DNA of 64,000 nt from CADEED01 sp963842515 (lineage in GTDB: Bacteria; Pseudomonadota; Gammaproteobacteria; Steroidobacterales; Steroidobacteraceae): contig CAWJGO010000002.1 in the NCBI GenBank assembly GCA_963842515.1, forward strand, positions 620,001-684,000. Direction: 5' to 3'. Both the position numbers and the translations under genes were made by a program. Of this stretch, positions 26,750 through 35,077 are shown piece by piece (the stretch's first letter is position 1; each line of letters opens with the position of its first letter). The notes below the pieces were generated by a model, which saw only the letters and a list, made by a program, of their open reading frames with translations, searched no databases and was not told the DNA's origin.

Positions 26750-26755
26750 TACATT
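26750..26755 (+). promoter_or_regulatory. -10 element of the ArsR gene, 7 nt before the ATG
   Basis: TACATT, with TTGAAT 17 nt upstream (26727-26732), ends 7 nt before the ATG at 26763. Both boxes are flanked or overlapped by the two operator palindromes. Confidence 0.6.
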
Positions 26756-26770
26756 CAACCATATGGTTGT
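26755..26770. promoter_or_regulatory. Operator palindrome 2, covering the ArsR start codon
   Basis: TCAACCATATGGTTGT, 15 of 16 bases of the palindrome at 26715. The start codon ATG (26763-26765) is the centre of this site, so bound repressor would cover -10, start site and start codon together. Confidence 0.75.
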
Positions 26771-27086
26771 ATTGAACAGCGCGCGGCTCGACCGCGTTTT
26801 CCATGCCCTGGCCGACGCGACGCGTCGCGACATGCTGCGGCGGCTCGCCACCGCCGAGCACACCGTGGGCGAGCTCGCCGAACCCTTCCACATGTCGCTC
26901 GCGGCGGCCTCCAAGCACATCCGTACCCTCGAGGACGCGGGGCTGATCCAGCGCACCGTGGACGGCCGTACGCATCGCTGCCGCATCGAGCCTGCGCCGC
27001 TCGCCGGAGTTGACCACTGGTTGCGCCGCTATCAGAAATTCTGGACCAGCCGCCTCGATGACCTCGAGCGCGCGCTCAAGGAGTGA
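26763..27086 (+). CDS. ArsR/SdpR-family transcriptional repressor
   Basis: 107-residue winged-helix regulator. HTH: VGELAEPFHMSLAAASKHIRTLEDAGLI; wing RTVDGRTHRCRIEP. It lacks the ELCVCDL metal site of arsenic sensors. The longer frame from a TTG at 26727 would begin inside the operator, so ATG 26763 is preferred. It forms the familiar ArsR plus SRPBCC two-gene unit with the next gene, and the duplicated palindrome indicates autoregulation. Confidence 0.9.
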   Translation: MVVLNSARLDRVFHALADATRRDMLRRLATAEHTVGELAEPFHMSLAAASKHIRTLEDAGLIQRTVDGRTHRCRIEPAPLAGVDHWLRRYQKFWTSRLDDLERALKE

Positions 27087-27088
27087 AC

Positions 27089-27610
27089 ATGCACACATAC
27101 GCTGAACGCCTCGCCACGGATTCCGTGCGCATCGAACGCCTGTTGCCCGGCCCCATCGAGCGCGTCTGGGCGTATCTCACCGAGTCCGACAAGCGAGCCC
27201 GCTGGCTCGCCGGTGGCCTGATCGAGCTGCGCCCGGGCGGCAAGGTGGCGCTGGAATTCGCGCACCAGCAGCTTTCCCACGAGGCCACGCCGGAAAAGTA
27301 TCGCGACATGCCGACGAGCGTCACAGGCACCGTGAGCCGCTGTGAACCCTCAAGCGTCCTGGCGTTCACCTGGATCGAAGGTGACGGCAAGCATTCCGAA
27401 GTGACGTTCGAGCTGGCCGCGCGCGGCGAGCAGGTTCAGCTCACCATCACGCACCGCAAGCTCCACGACCGCGAAACACTCCTCGGTGTGTCTGCCGGCT
27501 GGGATGCCCACCTCGGCATTCTCGAAGACGTACTCACGAATCGCACGCCGCGGGGTTTCTGGAGCGAGCACGAGCGCCTCGAGCAGGACTACGGCAAACG
27601 ATTCTCCTGA
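27089..27610 (+). CDS. SRPBCC (AHSA1-type) ligand-binding protein
   Basis: 173 residues with a START/AHSA1 helix-grip fold: SVRIERLLPGPIERVWAYLTE, RARWLAGG, LELRPGG-type strands, VLAFTWIEG, VTFELAARGEQVQLTITHRKL and a C-terminal long helix (GVSAGWDAHLGILEDVL). The ATG at 27089 has AAGGAG five bases upstream; a GTG at 27083 overlapping the arsR stop is an alternative. Partners of such regulators bind small hydrophobic ligands; the ligand is unknown here. Confidence 0.87.
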   Translation: MHTYAERLATDSVRIERLLPGPIERVWAYLTESDKRARWLAGGLIELRPGGKVALEFAHQQLSHEATPEKYRDMPTSVTGTVSRCEPSSVLAFTWIEGDGKHSEVTFELAARGEQVQLTITHRKLHDRETLLGVSAGWDAHLGILEDVLTNRTPRGFWSEHERLEQDYGKRFS

Positions 27611-27669
27611 CACGGCCCGCGCGCCGGCGCGGAGCGGCAATCGGTTGCCGCTCGCGCCCGGCGCCACGC

Positions 27670-29052
27670 TCACGACTCCACCGCTTGCTCCTTCCGCTTC
27701 AGCCGCGAGACGTTCGACCAGTCGATCCGGCGAGTGGCGATCATCAGGATGGCAAGCACCCCGAACAACAACAGCGACCCCATGAGCAACGAGTAGTCCT
27801 CGGAACGCAGGATGAAGTACAGCATGGAATAGAGAGTCGCGAGCCCTGCTCCCGCGCCCAGCGCCAGTCCCAGGCGCCTCAGCACGCCCGTGAGATACAC
27901 GGTGATCAGTGCCACGAGCGCGCCCGCGGACGCCGCATAGGCGAGGTCGAACTTCATGTGCTCGGACAGCGCCAGCAGCAGTAGATAGAACAGCGCGAGC
28001 GCCAGGCCGACCATGAGGTACTGCATGCCATGGATGGCGATACCGCTCAGGTGCTCCCAGAGGAAGAACGTGAGGAACGTGATGGCGATGAGCAGCACGG
28101 CGTAGTGCACGGCGCGATAGCTGCGTTGATAGACGTCCACCGGCTCGTAAAACGTCACACCCACCGCACTACGCGCGAACGAGGCCTCGACCGGTTCGCC
28201 GGGCCGCACCTGACTGTCATACCAGCTCTGGCCGAAGCTGCGATTTATCTCGAGCACCGACCATCGCGCCGTGAAGCCGTCGTTGCCGATCACGGGATTG
28301 AGCGGGGCCGGCGCGCCTTCGAATCCGGGGTGCGGCCAGGTCGACTTGAGCGCGATGTCCGCCTTGCGCGCCAGCGGCAGAAAATTGAGCTGACTGCTTC
28401 CCGCCAGCGTGAGCTGCAGGCGGAAAGGAATCGAGGTCCCTTCGCGCAGCGCCGCGACCGGCACGGCCGTCGAGATGCCGGCCGATCCGGCGTATCCATC
28501 GGCGGCCACCTGGGCGCTCTCGCCGGCCACGGCGAGGCCCTCGACTGCGCGCAGTGCGCGCGATTCGGAATTGAGGATCAGCAGGCGGGCCTCTCCCCAC
28601 TTCACTTCGCGCCCCTGTTTCTCTTGCAGCAGCGTGGCGAAATCGCGATTGACGAATTCGCCCGCGATCTGCACGCGCGCCGTGTACACCGGCGTGTCGT
28701 ACAAACCCACCGTACGGGTACTCAGGTCCGCGCTGGCATCGACCTTGAGCGTGTCCGGCAACACATAGAGCACATTGCGTTCGACTTCCGTGCGCTGCGT
28801 TTCGCGCCCGGCCGCAGTCTGCTCGATGACGACGCGCGTGGTTTCAACCGGGATGGCCAGCAGCACCCCCGCGGTCGTCTGTATTCCTCCCCAGGATTCG
28901 GCCACTTTCTGCGCCACCGTCTGGCGCATACCCACTCGTTCCGTAACCAGACTTTCCACCTGACTCAACGGAACCAGCAGCGCCACTATCAAAAAACCGA
29001 CGACGATGGCCTTGGCCAGCAGCGGAGGAATGAATCTGAATCTTTCGGACAT
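27670..29052 (-). CDS. creD: Inner-membrane protein CreD
   Basis: 460 residues. An N-terminal helix (about 13-33) is followed by a large periplasmic region (about 35-310) and a C-terminal block of five to six helices with HYAVLLIAITFLTFFLWEHLSG and MQYLMVGLALALFYLLLLALSEH, typical of CreD. In E. coli it is the CreBC target affecting envelope integrity and beta-lactam response. No creBC genes are nearby. The start has a GGGGAG site. Divergent from the HAD gene, 111 bp apart. Confidence 0.92.
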   Translation of the reverse strand: MSERFRFIPPLLAKAIVVGFLIVALLVPLSQVESLVTERVGMRQTVAQKVAESWGGIQTTAGVLLAIPVETTRVVIEQTAAGRETQRTEVERNVLYVLPDTLKVDASADLSTRTVGLYDTPVYTARVQIAGEFVNRDFATLLQEKQGREVKWGEARLLILNSESRALRAVEGLAVAGESAQVAADGYAGSAGISTAVPVAALREGTSIPFRLQLTLAGSSQLNFLPLARKADIALKSTWPHPGFEGAPAPLNPVIGNDGFTARWSVLEINRSFGQSWYDSQVRPGEPVEASFARSAVGVTFYEPVDVYQRSYRAVHYAVLLIAITFLTFFLWEHLSGIAIHGMQYLMVGLALALFYLLLLALSEHMKFDLAYAASAGALVALITVYLTGVLRRLGLALGAGAGLATLYSMLYFILRSEDYSLLMGSLLLFGVLAILMIATRRIDWSNVSRLKRKEQAVES

Positions 29053-29150
29053 TGCGTTCTCCCCGTGTTGTTGCCGGAGAGGCAGTGTCGGTGAGCAATG
29101 TGGTCATCCACACGGCGCCATTGTGGCGAATCGTGGCAGCGGCACGTTGG

Positions 29151-29156
29151 TAACAT
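29151..29156 (+). promoter_or_regulatory. -10 element of the HAD phosphatase gene
   Basis: TAACAT followed by 7 nt and the ATG at 29164. An ATG at 29155 overlaps the hexamer and is therefore the less likely start. Confidence 0.4.
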
Positions 29157-29163
29157 GCGCGCC

Positions 29164-29808
29164 ATGCCCATCGCCTTCTTCGATCTCGACGGCACCATTA
29201 CCCATCACGACACGCTGTTTCCGCTCGTCCTGCGGCACCTCGTGCGGCGGCCGTGGCGATTGCTGCGTCTGTTGGGCGTGGTCCCCGGCGCGCTGCGCTA
29301 TTTCGTCGATCACGATCGTGGCGCGCTCAAGCAATCGCTGCTGCGCGCCACGCTGCGCGGCACGGCGAGGGATCAATTGAGCTCGATCGCCAGCGACTTC
29401 GTGCGCGACACGATTGCCAAGCGTTGCTTCCGCGATGCACTGACTGCGATCCGGCGACATCGCGATGCGGGTCATTACCTGGTGCTGATGTCGGCGAGCG
29501 TCGACTTCTATGTGCCGGAGTTCGGCAGGCATCTTGGCTTCGATGAAGTGATTTCCACCGGTGTGGCCTGGGAAGGCGACCGCCTCGACGGTACGCTGAC
29601 CACACCCAACCGTCGCGGCGAAGAGAAGGCGCGCTGCCTGCGCGCGCTGGTCGCCGCACGCGGTGACACGGATACCTTCGCCTACGGCAACGCCGCCTCG
29701 GATCTGCCGCACCTGCAACTCGCAAGACATGGTCTGCTGGTGAACGGGACGGTGGCGGCGCGGCGCGCCGCCGCGGCACTCGGCGTGCCCACCACGGAGT
29801 GGGTCTAA
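29164..29808 (+). CDS. HAD-superfamily phosphatase, SerB-like subclass IB
   Basis: 214 residues (MPIAFFDLDGTIT). Motif I DLDGT, motif II S in LVLMSASVD, motif III K in RGEEKARCL, and motif IV GNAASDLPHL are all present. A helical cap of about 100 residues lies between motifs I and II, as in HAD-IB phosphoserine-phosphatase-like enzymes. The substrate is not identifiable; known relatives include lipid-phosphate and phosphoserine phosphatases. Stands alone between creD and the diguanylate cyclase. Confidence 0.85.
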   Translation: MPIAFFDLDGTITHHDTLFPLVLRHLVRRPWRLLRLLGVVPGALRYFVDHDRGALKQSLLRATLRGTARDQLSSIASDFVRDTIAKRCFRDALTAIRRHRDAGHYLVLMSASVDFYVPEFGRHLGFDEVISTGVAWEGDRLDGTLTTPNRRGEEKARCLRALVAARGDTDTFAYGNAASDLPHLQLARHGLLVNGTVAARRAAAALGVPTTEWV

Positions 29809-29823
29809 TCCGCCCGTAGGGCC

Positions 29824-29839
29824 TGTGAAGCGCTTCACA
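29824..29839. promoter_or_regulatory. CRP/Clp-type binding site upstream of the diguanylate cyclase
   Basis: Perfect palindrome TGTGAAGCGCTTCACA, identical at all fixed positions to TGTGA-N6-TCACA. Lies 15 bp after the HAD stop and about 120 bp before the cyclase start. No Crp gene is in the window. Confidence 0.6.
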
Positions 29840-29958
29840 CTTATCGTGCGGCAGCACTCAACGCCGGGGCGCGGAGCACGGCGCATCCGACGTTAGTCAC
29901 ATAGCGCGCGGCCGCCCGCCACTACGATGCGCACTGGAATCGTTCGCTGCCCAGGGCA

Positions 29959-32900
29959 ATGTCAACAACACGGGGACAAATCCGGCACGTCAGCAAGCTC
30001 GTGCGCGTAGCTATCGCCGCGTTCGCCTGCGGCTTTTCCGCATCCGCTCTGGCGACCCCCCCGCTCAGCGTACAGCGCTACAGCCTGGAGGAAGGTCTGT
30101 CTCAACAGGCGGTGAACGCCATCGTGCAGGACAGCGAAGGCTTCATGTGGTTCGGCACCGAGGACGGCCTCAATCGTTTCGACGGTTACGAATTCCGCCA
30201 GTTGCGTCACGATCGCGCCGACAGCCAAAGCCTGCCGAATGGGTGGATCTCTTCGCTGGTCGCGACCGAAGACGGAATTTGGATCGGAACCGATGGCGGC
30301 GGCGTAGTCTTTCGCGAAGCCCTCACCGGCAAACTCAACGCGCCCCCGCAGTTGCGCGACTCACCGGATCTGCAACGCGTGCGAACCATGGCGCGCGATC
30401 GCCTCGGCCGGCTGTGGATAGCCTCGCGGGACGCCGGCGTCGCGATCTTCGACGTGCGTACCGATGAGCTTCGCCGCCTGCGCCACACGAGCACACAACC
30501 GAATTCGCTTTCCGACAATTCCGTATCGAGCATCGTGCACCTGCGCAACGGCGATACCCTGCTCGGCACGGCGCGCGGCCTCGATCGCCTGTCAGCCGCC
30601 AATCTCGATGTCTCGCCCGTCACTCTGCCGGCGGAGCTCGTTCCTCAGGGCCGGCCACTGCGCGTACGCGCGCTGACAGAATCACCCGATGGCATGGTGT
30701 GGGTGGGTACCGATGCCGGTCTTGCCCGCTTCGACTCGCGCAACGAACGCTGGCGTGTGTATCGTGCCGCTCCGGGCAACGCCGCGGCACTGCCCGACAA
30801 TCGCGTGCAATCGCTGCTCATCGACAGCCAGGGCCGCCTCTGGGTTGGACTGATCGACGGCTTGTCGTGGTTCGACACCGCCACGGAAACGTTCTCCAGC
30901 TACCGCCGCGATGAAGCGGAAGCGCGTTCGCTGCCGGATGACTACGTCGTCTCGCTCTTCGAAGATCGCGGCGGCTCGTTGTGGATCGGCACGAAGTCCG
31001 GCGGACTCGCCAAGTGGAATCCGCGCACCTGGTCGTTCGGTCACTTCCGCGCCAGTGCCGAGGAAGGGTTCACCGACCGCAACATCACCTCGTTCGCCGA
31101 GGACAAGCTCGGCCGCCTCTGGATCGGCACCTTCGGCAGCGGTATCAATCTCATGGATCGCGCCAGCGGCAAGGTCACACCAGTGCGCCGCCTGACCGGC
31201 ACGCGCGGTAGTTTGAGCGACGAGCGCGTCATGGCCATGCTCGAAGGCGGCGATGGCGGCTTGTGGGTGGGAACCATGGGCGGCGGCCTCAACCGTTTCG
31301 ACCCGCAGACCTTGAAGGCCGAGGTCTATCAGCATGATCCCAGCGTGCCCACGTCGCTCGGCGCCGTGGGTGTCATGAGCCTGCTCGAAGTCGACAAACA
31401 ACTGTGGGTGGGAACTTTTGGCGGCGGTGTTTCCCGCTTCGACTCGCGCACCCGTCGATTCGAGACCCTGCGCGCCGGCCCCGAGGACGGCTTGCATCTG
31501 TCGAGCGGACGCGTGACGGCGCTGGCCCGTGACCGCGCCGGACACGTGTGGATCGGCACCGACGGAGGCGGCCTCAACGTCTGGGACACGAAGACGCGGC
31601 GCCTCTACTACTACAAGCGCGACGCCAAGAAAATCGACTCGCTGAGCGCCGATACCATCTACTCCATCCTGGTCGACGACACCGGTGGCGTGTGGATTGG
31701 CACGCGCGGCGGCGGTCTCGACCGCGTGCTGAATCCGGCCGACGCGCCGCACTCGCTGCGATTCGCCAACCTTTCCGAGGCGCAGGGGCTGCCTAACAAC
31801 ACCGTCTACGGGCTGCGCGCCGACGGTACCGGCAATATCTGGATCAGCACCAATTTCGGACTGGCGCGGCTCGATCCGAAGACCGATGTCATCCAGCGTT
31901 TCCACCGCCTGCACGGCCTGCAGGGCGAGGAATTCAATTTCGGCGCGCACTATCGCGACCGCAGCGGCAAGCTGTTCTTCGGCGGCGCCGCCGGTTTCAA
32001 CGCCTTCTACCCCGAAGTCCTCGAGTTCAACGAGCGCCCGCCACGCGTGGTGCTCACGCAGTTCCTCAAGCTCAACACCCCAGGCGTCGCGGGCGTGCCC
32101 GAAGAGCGCATCGAGCGGCTGTCGCTGAGCCACCACGAGGACGTGATCACGCTGCAGTTCGCGGCGCTCGACTACGCCGACCCGCGCGCGAACCGTTACG
32201 AATACAGGCTCGACGGTTTCGATACCGACTGGGTGCGCGCCGATGAGCGCCGTGCCGCCACCTACACCAACCTGCCCGGCGGCCAGTACGTGTTCCGTGT
32301 GCGCGCCAGCAACAGTGATGGCATCTGGAGCACGCAGGACCTCGCGCTGCCGCTCGACGTGGCGCCCTCGCCGTGGCTGTCGCCGCTCGCCTATGTCGCC
32401 TACACGATGCTCGCGGCGCTCATGTTGCTGGGCGTGTGGTATGCGCAGCAGCGGCGGATCGCGCGCGCCGCCACGCATCGCCTGGAGCTCGAACAGCAGG
32501 TCAGCGATCGCACCTACGAGCTCGCGGAACGCAATCGCGAGCTCGAAGACGTGAACCGCCGTCTGGAGATGGCCAGCCTCACCGATACGCTGACCGGACT
32601 GCATAACCGCCGCTATCTGATGCAGGAGTTCCCGCGACTCATTGCGCAGCACAAAGGCACCCAGGGCCTCGCCATCATGATCATCGATCTCGATGCGCTG
32701 AAGCCCATCAACGATCAGCACGGTCATGCCGCCGGCGACGAAGTCATCAACGAGATCGCCAAGACCCTTCGCCAGGCCATCCGCCCGGATGACGTTCTGG
32801 CGCGCTGGGGTGGCGACGAGTTCGTGGTGGTCGCGCAGGCCCAGCACATCGAACATGCGTGCATGCTCGCCGAGCGCGTGCGCGAGCGCATCGCCAAGAT

Positions 32901-33231
32901 GAAATGCGTGTTGCCGCGCGGCGCCGTGGTACGCACCAGTTGCTCGATCGGCCTCACCTGCCTGCCGTTCGTTCCGGGGAATCCCGAGTCGGTGAGCTGG
33001 GAACACGCCATCAAGATTGCCGATCTTGCCTTGTACCGCGCCAAGCGCGGCCGCAACGCCTGGCGCGGCTGGTTCGGCACCGAACACGTGGCAACGCTGC
33101 ACTCGGTGATCGCCGCGGTGGAATCGAATGTGGACGGACTGATCGCCAACGGTGTCATCATCGAGCAGATGTCGACGCGCGGCAGCGACGACACCGTAAA
33201 CGCACTGCGCGTACTGCGCGAGGCTCGTTGA
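29959..33231 (+). CDS. Diguanylate cyclase with periplasmic two-component-type propeller sensor
   Basis: Makes cyclic di-GMP. 1090 residues: signal peptide (to about 32), about a dozen propeller repeats of the form GxxWIGTxxGGLxRFD (about 45-620) making two seven-bladed propellers, a Y_Y_Y domain (about 720-800), a transmembrane helix (about 808-828), a coiled coil (about 838-872) and a GGDEF domain with intact RWGGDEF at about 949-955. The inhibitory site RPDD lies five residues before RWGG's GGDEF core, so product inhibition is expected. Followed after 3 bp by the EAL gene; the CRP-like site is upstream. Confidence 0.93.
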   Translation: MSTTRGQIRHVSKLVRVAIAAFACGFSASALATPPLSVQRYSLEEGLSQQAVNAIVQDSEGFMWFGTEDGLNRFDGYEFRQLRHDRADSQSLPNGWISSLVATEDGIWIGTDGGGVVFREALTGKLNAPPQLRDSPDLQRVRTMARDRLGRLWIASRDAGVAIFDVRTDELRRLRHTSTQPNSLSDNSVSSIVHLRNGDTLLGTARGLDRLSAANLDVSPVTLPAELVPQGRPLRVRALTESPDGMVWVGTDAGLARFDSRNERWRVYRAAPGNAAALPDNRVQSLLIDSQGRLWVGLIDGLSWFDTATETFSSYRRDEAEARSLPDDYVVSLFEDRGGSLWIGTKSGGLAKWNPRTWSFGHFRASAEEGFTDRNITSFAEDKLGRLWIGTFGSGINLMDRASGKVTPVRRLTGTRGSLSDERVMAMLEGGDGGLWVGTMGGGLNRFDPQTLKAEVYQHDPSVPTSLGAVGVMSLLEVDKQLWVGTFGGGVSRFDSRTRRFETLRAGPEDGLHLSSGRVTALARDRAGHVWIGTDGGGLNVWDTKTRRLYYYKRDAKKIDSLSADTIYSILVDDTGGVWIGTRGGGLDRVLNPADAPHSLRFANLSEAQGLPNNTVYGLRADGTGNIWISTNFGLARLDPKTDVIQRFHRLHGLQGEEFNFGAHYRDRSGKLFFGGAAGFNAFYPEVLEFNERPPRVVLTQFLKLNTPGVAGVPEERIERLSLSHHEDVITLQFAALDYADPRANRYEYRLDGFDTDWVRADERRAATYTNLPGGQYVFRVRASNSDGIWSTQDLALPLDVAPSPWLSPLAYVAYTMLAALMLLGVWYAQQRRIARAATHRLELEQQVSDRTYELAERNRELEDVNRRLEMASLTDTLTGLHNRRYLMQEFPRLIAQHKGTQGLAIMIIDLDALKPINDQHGHAAGDEVINEIAKTLRQAIRPDDVLARWGGDEFVVVAQAQHIEHACMLAERVRERIAKMKCVLPRGAVVRTSCSIGLTCLPFVPGNPESVSWEHAIKIADLALYRAKRGRNAWRGWFGTEHVATLHSVIAAVESNVDGLIANGVIIEQMSTRGSDDTVNALRVLREAR

Positions 33232-33234
33232 AGC

Positions 33235-34920
33235 ATGGATAGCGAAATTCGCGACGCACTGGCCCGCTCCCTTCCCGATCTCGCGCTCATCGTGCGGCGC
33301 GACGGAGTCATCCTCTCCTGCGTGGGTGGCCACGCGGTCCGCGGACTCAACGCCACGGAACAAGAAATCCCCGGCCGTGCCATCGATACCCTGTGGCCCG
33401 AATCCATCGCGGCGCATGTGCTGCAGACGGTGCGCAGGATCCTCAAGACGCGCAAGGGCGTGACGCAGCGCTACCAGGATGGCGACATCAAACTCGAGAT
33501 GCGCTTCCAGGTGCAGGGTTTTGACCGCGTGCTCGTGGTCTGCCGCGACCTTGGCGACGGCGTCACCTCCAACGACTCGGGCCTGTATCCGCAAAACGCC
33601 AGCGCCATGCTGCCGCATCGCGACGGCTTCGAGAAATCGCTGCGCATGGCACTCGACATGGCTGCGTTGCGTGAAGACACGGTCGGCGTCGCCCTCATTC
33701 ACATCGGCGGTTACATCACCTACCAGCGGGTATTCGATTCCGCGCTCGCCAATCGCCTGCTCGAAGTGGCCGCCAAGCTGATCGCCGAGAATCTGCCCGA
33801 GGCGCGCACCAGCCTGCCGCGCATCGCGCGTGTCTCGGACGACGTCATCGGCGTCGTGTTGACCGACATCAGATCTCGCGCAGACGCCGACTCCGCAGTC
33901 GACGGCATCGCCAAGGCGCTGCAGCACCCCGTCGATCTCGACGGGCAGATCTTCCAGCTCGCGCCGCAGATCGGCGTGACGCTCTCGGGAACCGACGGTG
34001 ACCGCGCCATCGAGCTCATCGAACGCGCGCTGACCACGCTCGATTCGGGCCGGCGCCAGGGCGACCATCGCGCCGTCACTTTCTATTCGGACACTCTGCG
34101 GCTGGCTTCGCTCACGCGTCTCGACTGGCAGCAGGAGCTCACCCAGGCGCTGCACAAGGACGAGCTCGAGCTGCACTACCAGCCGCGCCTGCTGTTGTCG
34201 TCGCGCGAAATCGTCGCGGTCGAAGCGTTCCTGCGCTGGCCGCACAAGATTCGCGGCATGGTGCCCACCTCTGAATTCCTGCCGATCGCCGAGCTCTCGG
34301 GCCTCTCAGTACAGCTCGGCCGCTGGGTGCTGCGTCGCGCCTGTCGCGATCTGGCGGTGCTGGCCGAGCGCGGCTATCCGAAGCTTCGCGTCTCGGTGAA
34401 CGTCGGACGCCAGTATCTTTCCGCCGAGAGTCTCGCCGAGGACGTCACCAACTCCGCGCAGGAAGCCGGCATCGAGCCCTCACAGCTCGATCTGGAAATC
34501 ACCGAGCAGATGTTGTCCACCGGCCGCTCGGGGCTGGCGGCGCTGCACCAGCTGCGCGGTCAGGGCGTACGCGTGCTCATCGACGACTTCGGCACGGGCT
34601 ATATCTCGCTCGGCAAGCTGCGCAGCTCGCCGCTCGACGGCATCATGATCGATCGCTCTTTCGTCGAAGAAGTGGGTCACGATCATGAGGCGCGCGCCGT
34701 GTGCCGCGCGGCCATCGCGCTTGGACTGGCCTTCGGTCTGCGCATCGTCGCCGAAGGCATCGAGACCGAGGCACAGGCACAATTCCTCATCGCCGAACAG
34801 TGCCACGAAGGCCAGGGCCATCTTTTCTGTGCGGCCACGCCACTCGCCAGCCTGTTGGACAATATCCTGCCGGCCGGCAAGGAAGCGTCAGCTTCTGTTC
34901 AACGCATCTCCCAGCGCTGA
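33235..34920 (+). CDS. PAS / degenerate GGDEF / degenerate EAL protein
   Basis: 561 residues, no membrane segment. N-terminal PAS-like domain (about 12-105), a GGDEF-fold region (about 130-290) whose signature is lost (ARVSDDVIGVV), and an EAL domain (about 300-550). In the EAL domain, EAL is EAF (about 330) and the lysine of the usual KIDRSF is Met (IMIDRSF, about 471). E in EITE, DDFGTG and AEGIET remain. Phosphodiesterase activity is therefore doubtful; it may be a c-di-GMP-binding or regulatory partner of the cyclase with which it is co-transcribed. Confidence 0.9.
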   Translation: MDSEIRDALARSLPDLALIVRRDGVILSCVGGHAVRGLNATEQEIPGRAIDTLWPESIAAHVLQTVRRILKTRKGVTQRYQDGDIKLEMRFQVQGFDRVLVVCRDLGDGVTSNDSGLYPQNASAMLPHRDGFEKSLRMALDMAALREDTVGVALIHIGGYITYQRVFDSALANRLLEVAAKLIAENLPEARTSLPRIARVSDDVIGVVLTDIRSRADADSAVDGIAKALQHPVDLDGQIFQLAPQIGVTLSGTDGDRAIELIERALTTLDSGRRQGDHRAVTFYSDTLRLASLTRLDWQQELTQALHKDELELHYQPRLLLSSREIVAVEAFLRWPHKIRGMVPTSEFLPIAELSGLSVQLGRWVLRRACRDLAVLAERGYPKLRVSVNVGRQYLSAESLAEDVTNSAQEAGIEPSQLDLEITEQMLSTGRSGLAALHQLRGQGVRVLIDDFGTGYISLGKLRSSPLDGIMIDRSFVEEVGHDHEARAVCRAAIALGLAFGLRIVAEGIETEAQAQFLIAEQCHEGQGHLFCAATPLASLLDNILPAGKEASASVQRISQR

Positions 34921-34952
34921 CCATTTGTTGACATAGCGCACGGATTTAACCG

Positions 34953-34969
34953 GCCCTTATCTGAAGGGC
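34953..34969. terminator. Hairpin after the EAL gene
   Basis: GCCCTT/AAGGGC stem with a 5-nt loop, 33 bp after the EAL stop and before the protease gene. There is no T-run. A TTGACA at 34928-34933 has no convincing -10 at 16-18 bp. Confidence 0.3.
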
Positions 34970-35077
34970 GTCACACTTTGGCCGAGACGAGCGTCACACA
35001 CGCACGCTGTCAACTTGCCGTTCCCACCTCTAATGGCGTCGTTCGCTCAAGCGAACTGGGGCCACTTAGAGGCATTG

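Noticed and set aside
28030..29094. 354-codon open frame antisense to creD
   Set aside because: Shadow frame; creD has the expected membrane topology and family motifs.
30682..34245. 1187-codon open frame antisense to the diguanylate cyclase and EAL genes
   Set aside because: High-GC codon bias leaves the opposite frame open. Both sense genes have complete, recognisable domains over this stretch and the antisense protein has none.
34928..34956. Sigma-70 promoter from the TTGACA before the subtilase gene
   Set aside because: No acceptable -10 hexamer at 16-18 bp; the following bases are GC-rich.
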